The notes under the pieces were generated by a model. The model saw nothing but the letters and a program-made list of their open reading frames with translations, was not told where the DNA came from and searched no databases. A program made the translations under genes and the position numbers. From the NCBI RefSeq assembly GCF_044762665.1, contig NZ_JBIWES010000016.1, positions 1 through 64,000 on the forward strand: a DNA stretch of 64,000 nt, written 5' to 3'. Positions 51,473 through 59,247 of this stretch are shown piece after piece (position 1 is the first letter of the stretch; each line of letters begins with the position of its first letter). This DNA comes from Peribacillus frigoritolerans_B (GTDB lineage Bacteria; Bacillota; Bacilli; Bacillales; DSM-1321).

Positions 51473-52858
51473 TTAAGCATTCGGTTTTGTTGGATATATT
51501 CGAGATTTAGGAAACTGAATAATGACAGAAGTTCCTTTGTTCACTTCACTATGAACAAATATCTCGCCACCATGTGCTCGAATTACTCTATAGCTGAAGC
51601 TTAGACCTAATCCATGATTTTTTATTTTTTTCTTAGTTGAAAAGTATGGTTCCATGATTCGTTTCATTTCTTGTTTAGGGATTCCGATACCATTATCGCT
51701 TACCTCAATACTTATTCCATTTTTTATCTTAAACAATTGTACAAGTATCTGACCCTTTGGAACCATAATAGCTTCCATAGCATTATTTAAAATATTATTA
51801 ATTGCTTCTGCTAACAGAACATTGTCACAATGTAACGTAACATCAGCTTTTAACTGAGTCTTTATTTCAATACCCTTTGAATTACAAATAGGTTGTATTT
51901 TATCGATACAATCTCTAATAAGTTCCTCTAGCTGAACACTTGTTTCTTTAAGAACAATTTCTTCCGTTTTTGACCTAATTCTATCGACCATGTTATCAAT
52001 ACCTTCAATTGCAGAAAAAACGGATTCGATTGAGTTTTTAGCTTCATTAAAGTCTTTTTTTTCAATTGAATCTTTAGCGATATTGAAGAAAAATTTAATT
52101 TTACTAACTTCATTCTTAATCGTGTGGTTTAAAATTGCTGTTCCTCCACTCATAATCTGCATCGACTTGTCTAATATGTGTTGTTGTTCTATTTTGACCT
52201 TGATTCCGAAAGCACCATGTAGAAATATATAGGCAACAAATAACATATAGGCTATGAAAAAAAATGTTGGGACCAAGCGAAATAATTCTGTGTGTGGGTT
52301 GATTGCTCGAAAAACGTAATTAAAGAGGAAGACACCTAACCAAGCAGGAACCAATACAATAAATACTCGAAATTTACTCTGTTTTTGATACATGTTTATT
52401 TCACTACGAAAGGTGTAGAACATTATGTAACTTGCAATTAAAAAATACGGGGCAGCCCATACTAACAATACTCGAAAATTAATTGCAATGTCTGGATAAA
52501 AATCGGTAACGAATACCATAAAAATCATTGGAATTGTCAGAATGTACGATAACTTTTTCTTAATCTCAACCTTGACTATTTTCGAATATACAATCGAGTA
52601 CATAAGGATCGCATAAGGAGAAATAACTTCACCTAGAAATTGAAAATAAATATGCACTTGAAAAAGAAAAGGTAATAGAAATATTACTTCCATTTTTTGA
52701 AGCGTCGGTATAATGTCACTCACTAATGATTCTGATAGCGCACCTATGCCAGCTGACATAGCGAATCCAATCATCCAGCGATTAGCTTCATTTTCTTTAG
52801 GTTGACTAACGAATAAGATGATCGAAAATAATAAATTAAAAACGAAAATGAATAACAT
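51473..52858 (-). CDS. Multi-pass membrane sensor histidine kinase
   Basis: A 461-residue kinase. About seven hydrophobic segments fill residues 1-215. The dimerisation/H-box is AILNHTIKNEVSKI (His245). HATPase motifs follow: AEAINNILNNAMEAI (N box), VSDNGIGIP (G1), PYFSTKK (F box) and HGLGLSFSYRVIRAHGG (G2). The 7TM-like sensor resembles peptide- or lipid-sensing kinases, so a signal from other cells is possible. It starts three bases after the HAD-like gene stop, directly upstream of its response regulator. Cognate pairing is clear; the signal is unknown. Confidence 0.85.
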   Translation of the reverse strand: MLFIFVFNLLFSIILFVSQPKENEANRWMIGFAMSAGIGALSESLVSDIIPTLQKMEVIFLLPFLFQVHIYFQFLGEVISPYAILMYSIVYSKIVKVEIKKKLSYILTIPMIFMVFVTDFYPDIAINFRVLLVWAAPYFLIASYIMFYTFRSEINMYQKQSKFRVFIVLVPAWLGVFLFNYVFRAINPHTELFRLVPTFFFIAYMLFVAYIFLHGAFGIKVKIEQQHILDKSMQIMSGGTAILNHTIKNEVSKIKFFFNIAKDSIEKKDFNEAKNSIESVFSAIEGIDNMVDRIRSKTEEIVLKETSVQLEELIRDCIDKIQPICNSKGIEIKTQLKADVTLHCDNVLLAEAINNILNNAMEAIMVPKGQILVQLFKIKNGISIEVSDNGIGIPKQEMKRIMEPYFSTKKKIKNHGLGLSFSYRVIRAHGGEIFVHSEVNKGTSVIIQFPKSRIYPTKPNA

Positions 52859-52861
52859 AGG

Positions 52862-53491
52862 TCACAACCTCGAAACCATATTTAAAATGTCTTTCGGCAG
52901 TTGTGCAATATAGTCTGCATGTCCTTCGTTTAAGAGTTCAATAGAATCGTAGCCCCAAGATGTTGCTATACAACAAAGTTGATTCTTTTTAGCAGCTTTA
53001 ATATCTCTTAATTCGTCGCCTATATAGATGACTTCATTGCGGTTTAATCCATTACTTTTAAGAAAAGAAGAAATGTCTTTTGCTTTAGAAAAAGGATTAA
53101 ACGAATAATGAGTATAATCAAAAATATTAATTGAATTATTTGTTAAAAACTGGGTAGTCACAACACGGGAATTGGTTGTCAAAAACCCTAAACGAAAGCC
53201 CTTTTTCTTTAATTCGTGAAGCACCTCATTTATGCCGTCTACAGATTTTAAATTAGGAATGTATTGTTGATACCTTTGCTTTATTTGCAACCCAACCCAA
53301 GGCATTTGATAAATTGGTACATCAAGTCTTTTACACCTATCACGTATTGATAATGTGCTTAAATAATGAATATCATTATTGTTGATTTTTTTATAACCAC
53401 GTCTTTCGGCTATTTCATTAAAAATATCAATTGCTAAAGATTTTGTATTTACAAGGGTTCCATTGAAATTGAAAAGTATAACTTTGGACAT
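52862..53491 (-). CDS. HAD-like protein with substituted catalytic Asp residues
   Basis: A 209-residue HAD-superfamily protein starting at the ATG at 53491 after AAGGAGAATGTT (the frame is open 13 codons further without a ribosome site). Motif I, normally DxDGT, reads LFNFNGTLVNT: both Asp are Asn (residues 8 and 10). Motif II (FLTTNS), the motif III Lys (NPFSKAKD) and motif IV (YIGDELRD) are kept, as is the cap (MPWVGLQIKQRY). Loss of the nucleophile predicts no phosphatase activity, so it may be a binding or regulatory pseudo-enzyme. It stands between the replication initiator and the two-component genes. Confidence 0.75.
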   Translation of the reverse strand: MSKVILFNFNGTLVNTKSLAIDIFNEIAERRGYKKINNNDIHYLSTLSIRDRCKRLDVPIYQMPWVGLQIKQRYQQYIPNLKSVDGINEVLHELKKKGFRLGFLTTNSRVVTTQFLTNNSINIFDYTHYSFNPFSKAKDISSFLKSNGLNRNEVIYIGDELRDIKAAKKNQLCCIATSWGYDSIELLNEGHADYIAQLPKDILNMVSRL

Positions 53492-53529
53492 AACATTCTC
53501 CTTGCGATTTATTTGTAAGTTGTAGAACA

Positions 53530-53736
53530 TTAACTTGAACTATCCTCAGATAATCTTGGCACTTCACCCTTTCTTCCGAAGCTCAAATAATTCCATTCAT
53601 GACTTTTCATGCTGCCTTTAACGCCTGGGAGACACCGATCACAATAATAACGAATCCACTCAGGCTTATTTTTTTCATACATGGGAGTTAACTGTCCTAT
53701 TGGCTCACTACGGTTACAAAACATACACTTAGGCAT
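53530..53736 (-). CDS. Small zinc-ribbon protein
   Basis: A 68-residue protein with KCMFCNRSEP (Cys-X2-Cys) and YYCDRCLPG (Cys-X2-Cys), a four-Cys zinc ribbon. AAGGGGGG precedes the ATG, 13 bases after the replication initiator stop. Probably a small DNA- or protein-binding factor of the replication operon. Confidence 0.65.
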   Translation of the reverse strand: MPKCMFCNRSEPIGQLTPMYEKNKPEWIRYYCDRCLPGVKGSMKSHEWNYLSFGRKGEVPRLSEDSSS

Positions 53737-53749
53737 TAACGCCCCCCCC

Positions 53750-54907
53750 TTATGACATTACCTCTTCTTTTTTCTTCCAAGCATCAAATTCAGCCTTTAA
53801 CGCAGCTTTCTTAGCATCACCTAACGCTTTATCTAATCCAACATAATCAAATTCAGCAATACCATGTTCTTTATACTTTTCATCCATCCACACTGCTAAC
53901 TGACTGTCTGGCATATCTGGGTTTTCCTCTTTAAACTTGGTTTTTAACGCCTCATAAGCTTCATTTGATTGATCATCATTAATCTTATCATCTTTTCCCA
54001 ACCATTCTGGTACGGGTTCTTCCCGAACGATATGTAACGGTTTTACTTTGTTAGCTTGAGCCGATCTATTATTCATTTCACGATTACGTATTAACCAATC
54101 ATTCATAACCGCACCAATTGATTCAGGTTTTTTGCTCATTTTGGTTAATAAATTGTCTAACACAAAAGCATACTCATTAGCAGGGTAAACGGTTTCTGTG
54201 TTTTTAATGTGTAATTCAATATCAAAAATATTTAAATTAAATGCAATCAATCTATCCATCTGCTTTTCTAATACTCTTTTGATTAGTGGATTAATATCCA
54301 AGCTTTCCACTTGTTCTGGATAGATAGATTCTTTTTCATTTTTCTTTTTAATATTGTCTTTTTCTCTTTTCTTTTTAGTAGGAACTTTTTGTGTACTTTC
54401 TACCGGAACTTTTTGTGTACTTTCTACCGGAACTTTTTGTGCACTTTCTACCGGAACTTTTTGTTCCGGTAGCTTTTTTTTCTTAGCCGTTTTCACCTCA
54501 ACTTGTTCCTTCACCTTATTAGGCTTCATATACGCTAAACAAGCATCAATCAAGGGTTTGAAATTATATTGGTTGGATTTTCGTTTACCTTCGATATAAC
54601 GGAAACTGATCTCCAATAGATTTTTATCTTCCATGCTTTTTATTAATTTCCTTAATGCTCTTTCGCTTTTACCTTCTTCATACGAATCACCATAAAAAAT
54701 CTTGGCCAATGTCTCTTGGCTAGGATACGGATCTTTTACATCATGCTTAAATGAAAACAAGATGGTCAATAACGAATATTCACCATGAGTCAGACCGACT
54801 TTTCTATAATTCCTTATGATCAAATTAGGAATGGGTGTAAAACCTTCATCCAATATTGGGTTACCCCATATAATTTCAACATGTTGTGGCGATTGTTTAT
54901 CTGACAT
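53750..54907 (-). CDS. Putative plasmid replication initiator (HTH, with in-gene iterons)
   Basis: A 385-residue protein starting at the ATG at 54907 after AAGGGGAG. N-terminal winged-helix domain: TPIPNLIIRNYRKVGLTHGE, YPSQETLAKIF, SERALRKLIKSMEDKNLLEI, typical of HTH_36-type Rep proteins of Bacillus phages and plasmids. A linker (residues ~146-176) contains four tandem QKVPVES-type octapeptides encoded by 24-base DNA repeats. A C-terminal DnaD-like helical region follows (LIKRVLEKQMDRLIAFNLN). In-gene repeats are where RepA_N-type and related theta plasmids carry their origin. It is first of a five-gene operon with its own operator-promoter. Confidence 0.65.
   Translation of the reverse strand: MSDKQSPQHVEIIWGNPILDEGFTPIPNLIIRNYRKVGLTHGEYSLLTILFSFKHDVKDPYPSQETLAKIFYGDSYEEGKSERALRKLIKSMEDKNLLEISFRYIEGKRKSNQYNFKPLIDACLAYMKPNKVKEQVEVKTAKKKKLPEQKVPVESAQKVPVESTQKVPVESTQKVPTKKKREKDNIKKKNEKESIYPEQVESLDINPLIKRVLEKQMDRLIAFNLNIFDIELHIKNTETVYPANEYAFVLDNLLTKMSKKPESIGAVMNDWLIRNREMNNRSAQANKVKPLHIVREEPVPEWLGKDDKINDDQSNEAYEALKTKFKEENPDMPDSQLAVWMDEKYKEHGIAEFDYVGLDKALGDAKKAALKAEFDAWKKKEEVMS
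54381..54470 (-). repeat. Tandem 24-bp repeats inside rep (candidate iterons)
   Basis: Units GGAACTTTTTGTGTACTTTC plus TACC at 54381-54404 and 54405-54428, one with a single change at 54429-54452, and a fourth partial at 54453-54470 ending in an inverted TTCCGGT. The spacing of 24 bases is not a whole number of helical turns of 10.5 but is exact and in frame. Confidence 0.75.
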
Positions 54908-55109
54908 AAAAAAACTCCCCTTCAAAGTGGATTAACCACAGATAAGGGAAGTTCTCAGGGTTTATATAAAAGAGTAAACTCGCAGAATTTTACAGTTAAA
55001 AAAGTTCTCAATGAGTTGTATTTCTTCACAAATTATCATATAATGAAGGTAACAACTTTACATTTTGAGATTTTTTCTGTAAATAGAGATTTTCTTTTAT
55101 TGGGTTCTG

Positions 55110-55157
55110 AGTACCCCTTTAACCTACTGGTCGCCAAACTAACAGGTTAGAGGGGTT
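55110..55157 (-). promoter_or_regulatory. Stem-loop in the rep mRNA leader
   Basis: ACCCCTTTAACCT and AGGTTAGAGGGGT pair with one mismatch around an ~18-base loop (ACTGGTCGCCAAACTAAC). It lies in the ~275-base leader between the predicted rep promoter and start. Could mediate copy-number control (attenuation or antisense target) or be an origin element. Confidence 0.45.
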
Positions 55158-55188
55158 TTCCCTTTTTCCGGGCTCTTTAATTGCTCTA

Positions 55189-55218
55189 ATTATAACTCAA
55201 GATATTCAAAATGAAAAC
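55189..55218 (-). promoter_or_regulatory. Operator-promoter of the replication operon
   Basis: On the minus strand GTTTTCATTTTGAATA starts at 55218. TTTTCA (55217-55212) is 17 bases from TATAAT (55194-55189). Same geometry as 35637-35666. Confidence 0.6.
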
Positions 55219-55282
55219 CTAATTTTATAGATTAATGGAAATGTAGTGGCTATTTACACAATACAATATTTCTTAAGCGAAA

Positions 55283-55308
55283 AGGAGGGGTATATTTTTA
55301 CCCCTCCC
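55283..55308. terminator. GC-rich hairpin, related to 50729-50760
   Basis: GGAGGGGTA, TATTTT loop, TACCCCTCC. It stands upstream of the rep promoter and would block read-through from the XRE gene side. Confidence 0.6.
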
Positions 55309-55417
55309 CAATAAAGAAATTATATGATAAAATGTTTAATTTTGTCCCGTTAGTATTGAGTATTATATTATCTTTTTTAAATCCTTTCTATGGATTAATG
55401 GATAAAAAATAATATAT

Positions 55418-55478
55418 AAAAAAGGCTTAGGACCTTCTCCTGGGCCTTTTTTATGTTTAAAAATAGGTTTTTAAACAT
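55418..55478. terminator. Terminator plus adjacent palindrome after XRE gene
   Basis: AAAAAAGGC ... GCCTTTTTT (55418-55452) is a terminator usable on both strands. It is followed immediately by ATGTTTAAAAA, TAGG, TTTTTAAACAT (55453-55478), a palindrome that could be a second hairpin or an operator. Confidence 0.6.
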
Positions 55479-55549
55479 AAAAAACTTGCATAGTGAGGAT
55501 GAATGACATATCAACATTAATATTAATAAGTTCATTAATATCTAAACAT

Positions 55550-55963
55550 TTATTGTTTTGATTTTAAATTAAATTCATTACTGAATTCTGTATCATTATT
55601 ATCTGTATTTGTATTTTCGCTTTTAACTAGTTTTTCTAAAAATTTAATTGCGAATTCTAGATCTTCATTACTTAATCTTTTACCATCAATATGATAATTG
55701 TCTGATTGTAGCAATTTTTTAAGGTCTTTAGTTGGTTTAGAAGGTTGTGGATCATCTGACATACCAATTAAATAGTCTGTAGAAGTGTTTAAGGCTTCGG
55801 CTAGTTTTTCTAAAGTTTTAAATTTAGGTGTTCTTATATTATTTTCATAACCTGCTAATGTACTTTTTGGAATTTCTACATGTTCAGATAAGGATTTTTG
55901 AGTGTAATGTAGTTTTTTTCTTAAAAGTCTTACTCTGTCTCCGAATTGTTCAGGATTTTGCAT
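55550..55963 (-). CDS. XRE-family transcriptional regulator
   Basis: A 137-residue repressor-like protein. The N-terminal helix-turn-helix is classic: FGDRVRLLRKKLHYTQKSLS, IPKSTLAGYENNIRTPKFKT, LEKLAEALNTSTDYLIG (residues 6-70). The C-terminal part, with a basic-acidic helix (SNEDLEFAIKFLEKLVKSEN), may mediate dimerisation. It stands next to the replication operon and divergent from the recombinase at 56337, with an operator-like motif in between. It is the best candidate for the protein that binds the GTTTTCAAAWTGAAAAC sites, by position only. Confidence 0.85.
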   Translation of the reverse strand: MQNPEQFGDRVRLLRKKLHYTQKSLSEHVEIPKSTLAGYENNIRTPKFKTLEKLAEALNTSTDYLIGMSDDPQPSKPTKDLKKLLQSDNYHIDGKRLSNEDLEFAIKFLEKLVKSENTNTDNNDTEFSNEFNLKSKQ

Positions 55964-56124
55964 TAGTCATTCCCCCAGCTTATATAGTTAAAAATTAAAA
56001 GTCAAAAAGTTAAAAAAGATACAAACAAATGTTGAAAGTATAAATTTCAAACAAAACTCTATGTACCCATTTAAAAATATAATTCCTCAATATGCAATAG
56101 AATAACCGTTTTCTTTAGTATATA

Positions 56125-56140
56125 GTTTTCAAAATGAATA
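56125..56140 (+). promoter_or_regulatory. Operator-like motif upstream of XRE gene and recombinase
   Basis: GTTTTCAAAATGAATA, matching the operator half of 35637 and 50661 with a degraded 3' arm. It lies in the divergent region 160 bases upstream of the XRE start. A weak TATGAA -10 follows at the right distance on the plus strand. Confidence 0.4.
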
Positions 56141-56183
56141 ATTTTTTTTATGAAACGAAACATGTTTTGGGTTGATTGTAGGA

Positions 56184-56293
56184 CAGTACGAATATACTGC
56201 AAGTCGTCTATAAAACGGTCGTTTTTTGACCTTTATAGAAAATCCTTAAAATAGTGTGAAATGGGAATTGTTTTAGTCTATAAAATCGTCCAT
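56184..56293 (+). promoter_or_regulatory. res-like region for the recombinase at 56337
   Basis: CAGTACGAATATACTGCA (56184-56201) is a possible crossover site. GTCTATAAAACGGTCG paired with GACCTTTATAG (56205-56238) and a further GTCTATAAAATCGTCC (56276-56291) are probable resolvase accessory sites. Layout resembles the res region at 26343 but with different half-sites. Confidence 0.5.
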
Positions 56294-56336
56294 AATTCAA
56301 AGTATATTAACATAGTTAATTACCCTATTTATACAA

Positions 56337-56897
56337 ATGAAACTAGGCTATGCACGGGTATCAACTCAAGACCAATCTTTAGATTTACAAAAGGATACAC
56401 TCATTGAAGAAGGCGTGGAAATAGAATACATATTTGAAGAAAAAGTAACAGGAACTAAATCCGACCGTCCGAAGCTAAATGAATTACTTTCATATGCTAG
56501 GAAAGGGGATCAGATTGTAGTTTACAAGTTAGACCGTCTAAGCCGTTCCACTAAGCACCTTATCGAACTATCTGAAGAACTGGAAGAACGGGGAATAGAG
56601 TTAGTCAGTATTCAAGATAAAATTGATACGACTACAGCAATAGGCAAGGCTATGTTTAAGATGTTGGCCGTCCTTAGTGAAATGGAACGGGATATCATTT
56701 CGGAGCGTACCAAGGCAGGTTTAGAGTCTGCACGGGCTAGGGGCCGCAATGGTGGTAGACCTAAAATGAGTAAGGAACAACTGGATCATGCTATTGACCT
56801 TTACGAAACTAAGAAATACAGCATTAAGGACATTACTGAAAAGACTGGGGTAAGTAAGGCAAAAATTTATAAGGAACTAGCAGAACGTAAGAAGTGA
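56337..56897 (+). CDS. Serine recombinase (resolvase)
   Basis: A 186-residue resolvase with KLGYARVSTQDQSLDLQ (active Ser), TGTKSDRPKLNEL, VVYKLDRLSRS (Arg pair), LSEMERDIISERTKAGL (E-helix) and a C-terminal HTH (IKDITEKTGVSKAKIYKELA). Length and motifs are standard for Tn3/plasmid resolvases. No strong ribosome site is visible before the ATG, suggesting low expression. With the upstream res-like sites it probably resolves plasmid multimers. It differs from the recombinase at 26513, so the plasmid has two systems. Confidence 0.9.
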   Translation: MKLGYARVSTQDQSLDLQKDTLIEEGVEIEYIFEEKVTGTKSDRPKLNELLSYARKGDQIVVYKLDRLSRSTKHLIELSEELEERGIELVSIQDKIDTTTAIGKAMFKMLAVLSEMERDIISERTKAGLESARARGRNGGRPKMSKEQLDHAIDLYETKKYSIKDITEKTGVSKAKIYKELAERKK

Positions 56898-57029
56898 CTA
56901 GCAATAGCTAATCGTCTTTTTTCCGTACAGGGAGGACCGTGGCGGCCAAAGGGGTTACTCATGTCTAAATTATCGTTAAGCACGTTGATGCCACCACATG
57001 CCCTTGTAAAATCAGAACCAATACTCAAA

Positions 57030-57071
57030 CAGCAAAGAATCCCTATCATCATAGATAGGGATTCTTTGCTG
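57030..57071. terminator. Long perfect hairpin between convergent genes
   Basis: CAGCAAAGAATCCCTATC, six-base loop, GATAGGGATTCTTTGCTG. 18-base perfect stem; flanked by T-rich sequence only on the right. Serves the recombinase and the minus-strand cassette ending at 57086. Confidence 0.75.
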
Positions 57072-57085
57072 TTTCAATACGCACA

Positions 57086-57535
57086 TTATAGGAAAGCAGT
57101 CCAATTTTGAAATGCTTCTAAAGCAGATGGTATCAAACCAGCAGTTTGGATTAAAGGACTAATCACGCCAATTAAGCCTTTAATTTTGGATTCATCTCCA
57201 TCTTCTTTTTTTGCTTCCTCCGTTACTTGATTAATCATACCTTCAATAACAGGAAAAGTTTCTGGATTTAAACCTTTTCTTAAATGTATAATTAATTCCT
57301 CAGCTGCTTTATCAATTGGCTGAATAACAGTATTAACATTGTAACTTGTAGAAGCAGTAGCATTATCTGAGGCGACATTCACACTACTACCAGTAATGTC
57401 ACCCATGTTATTTTCAATGTGTTTCATTTCTATCCCACCTTTTAAGTTTATTATATTTATATAAACATTTCCATCTGGTTTTATCTTAACTTGCCCTGCA
57501 TCAATACTTTGTGACAATGAGAAGTTTTGATTCAC
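57086..57535 (-). CDS. Unknown protein, third gene of a three-gene cassette
   Basis: Up to 149 residues from a GTG at 57535 that overlaps the previous stop (GTGA), giving translational coupling. An ATG at 57427 after AAAGGTGGG is an equally good start (113 residues), leaving the front as a separate short segment with VKIKPDGNVYINIINLKGG. The region GDITGSSVNVASDNATASTS is Ser/Asn/Thr rich. The C-terminal ~80 residues are helical (KAAEELIIHLRKGLNPETF, LIGVISPLIQTAGLIPSALE) and end with a hydrophobic helix, possibly pore-forming or oligomerising. Not recognised. Confidence 0.5.
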   Translation of the reverse strand: MNQNFSLSQSIDAGQVKIKPDGNVYINIINLKGGIEMKHIENNMGDITGSSVNVASDNATASTSYNVNTVIQPIDKAAEELIIHLRKGLNPETFPVIEGMINQVTEEAKKEDGDESKIKGLIGVISPLIQTAGLIPSALEAFQNWTAFL

Positions 57536-57900
57536 GTCACTAATTGAAGTTTTTTTTTTTCTTGTTTAGTAGAAGAACGGCTTAGTGGATTAGAAAAATT
57601 AAAAATTATATTACTGAACTCTAATGACGGAATAAATTCATTTTGACAAATATGGCAAGTTATAGATGGAGGGATTTTCTCTCCAAATTTTATCGATCCA
57701 GTTGGATGATTATTTTCATCACATAAAAATTCAATTCTAGCTTCTAGAACATTCCCATTCTTAGATAATAAATAATTATTTACTGCCAATATATCAGATT
57801 GATTAGACCAAAAGGCTACAGTATAGGCATTAAATCTCGTTTCTCCACGCATGTAGGCTTCTTTTAGTGCGTCTTCAACTTTGAAAAAATCAATGCCCAT
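57532..57900 (-). CDS. Unknown protein, second gene of a three-gene cassette
   Basis: A 122-residue protein. N-terminus FFKVEDALKEAYMRGE; middle is alpha/beta (VNNYLLSKNGNVLEARIEFL); a Cys pair CHICQNEF near residue 82 may bind metal with another site. Lys-rich tail ends at the coupled GTGA junction. GGGGGG precedes the ATG. It follows the 320-residue gene by 34 bases. No family recognised. Confidence 0.5.
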   Translation of the reverse strand: MGIDFFKVEDALKEAYMRGETRFNAYTVAFWSNQSDILAVNNYLLSKNGNVLEARIEFLCDENNHPTGSIKFGEKIPPSITCHICQNEFIPSLEFSNIIFNFSNPLSRSSTKQEKKKLQLVT

Positions 57901-57934
57901 ATGTATGCCCCCCTAAAATTTTATTCTTTATATT

Positions 57935-58897
57935 CTAATTTGATGCAGCAATTTGCTCAGTATGAATTTTGTCTAAGTAACGAACTTGAACAAAAGCATC
58001 AATTACTGTTGTTATAATAGATTCATTTACTTTTGATAGGAATTGAAACCCACCATTCATTTGAACCTTAAAGCTAATATTCGCAATGTAACCACTAGTA
58101 TCAGTATACTTAACATTCATCGTTTGGGAAAGATAAGATAGTCCGTGGAAATCTTCTCTATATTCATCCTCATTTCTAAGGTTAATACCTTCTGCTGCAG
58201 AAACAGTTTTTTTACCGTATATTCCAGTTCCCAAATGTTCAGCTTCCACTAATCCAGCATCTAGTAATTCAGCAATTCTTTCAGCTTCTTTTTCTGTAAG
58301 TTTGGTAAGAGGAATCCATTCGATTTCTCCTGGTTTACAACCTACAATAGTCTGAATTAATGATAAATATTGATTACATTGGCGGAATCCTGAACGAACC
58401 TCAACGAAAACGGGTGAAGTTAACCTAACAATAACCGTTTCTAGTTGAGGTTTCATAATTGTCCTCACTGTCCATCCATCGACCACTTGCTTTGGAATCC
58501 CATGGACAAATTGAATTAGATATCCATCTTCTCTTTCTTTGATAAGGTTAATTACTGGTTGTACACCTAAAGGTGGGTGTAGTTCTTTATTTAAAGGGAG
58601 ATCATCCTTTATAATTCCAGGTGTCGTAGAATTTATAAAGTCTTTCAATAGTTTCTTGAAATTTTCATTTTTTTTGGAACTTTCCGGAAATCCCACTCCT
58701 TCAAAAATATTTAAAGATGTTTTTCCAGCAAATCCATATTGTTCTTCAAGTTCAGAAAGTAGTTGATCGTTTTTATCTTTTAAAATCCCATATAAATCAT
58801 CCATTGCTACGTTTGATCCCTTTTCTATATCTGTTCCTTTAAGCCTAGTGATAACATAGCTTTTATCAACTAATCTTCTAAAATCCAAAACGTTCAT
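57935..58897 (-). CDS. Unknown protein, first gene of a three-gene cassette
   Basis: A 320-residue cytoplasmic protein, ATG after AAAAGGGGG. The first ~90 residues are helical, then strand-rich: VQPVINLIKEREDGYLIQFV, PQLETVIVRLTSPVFVEVRS (like a conserved binding strand), LTEKEAERIAELLDAGLVEAE, and a C-terminal ~90 residues with VKYTDTSGYIANISFKVQMN. No Walker, HTH or nuclease motif seen. As leader of a tight cassette with two other unknown proteins, it may be a sensor or scaffold of an accessory system. Confidence 0.5.
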   Translation of the reverse strand: MNVLDFRRLVDKSYVITRLKGTDIEKGSNVAMDDLYGILKDKNDQLLSELEEQYGFAGKTSLNIFEGVGFPESSKKNENFKKLLKDFINSTTPGIIKDDLPLNKELHPPLGVQPVINLIKEREDGYLIQFVHGIPKQVVDGWTVRTIMKPQLETVIVRLTSPVFVEVRSGFRQCNQYLSLIQTIVGCKPGEIEWIPLTKLTEKEAERIAELLDAGLVEAEHLGTGIYGKKTVSAAEGINLRNEDEYREDFHGLSYLSQTMNVKYTDTSGYIANISFKVQMNGGFQFLSKVNESIITTVIDAFVQVRYLDKIHTEQIAASN

Positions 58898-59156
58898 AAA
58901 ATCCCCCTTTTCACCAATAAATGAATATAATTGATTATATTATATACTAAAAATTGGCATGAATTATACATAAACCCAATATTCACGGTTTTTTTACCCG
59001 TGATTTTAGAACTAATAATTTTGTGCGAACGTTCGTTAGTGCTTTCACTACACTAACGAGTTTTATTTTGACTTATGACAGGTAAATCAAGAAAAATCCC
59101 ACTAGCCGTATTAATCGCCAACCTTTTTTTGAATTTTATTTTATAGTTTTCCTTCT

Positions 59157-59247
59157 TAAGCTATCCTGCCCCGTTAGCTCCATAAAAAAAGGATCTGTCA
59201 AAGTAACTCCCTTTATTGAAGTAAAGCACCTGTTAGTTCATTAAGAA
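59157..59247. repeat. Dispersed intergenic repeat, copy 4
   Basis: CTATCCTGCCCCGTTAGCTC, a divergent middle, then AAAGCACCTGTTAGTTCATT. Matches both ends of the copies at 582, 1258 and 15660. Confidence 0.6.

Noticed and set aside
54381..54470. Possible CRISPR array
   Set aside because: Units are directly adjacent without spacers and lie in frame in a coding sequence, so these are tandem repeats. No CRISPR array or cas gene was seen anywhere in the window.
54354..54599. Plus-strand frame with repeated GTFCVLST units
   Set aside because: It is the antisense reading of the 24-bp repeats in the rep gene. The repeat itself is reported; the frame is not a gene.
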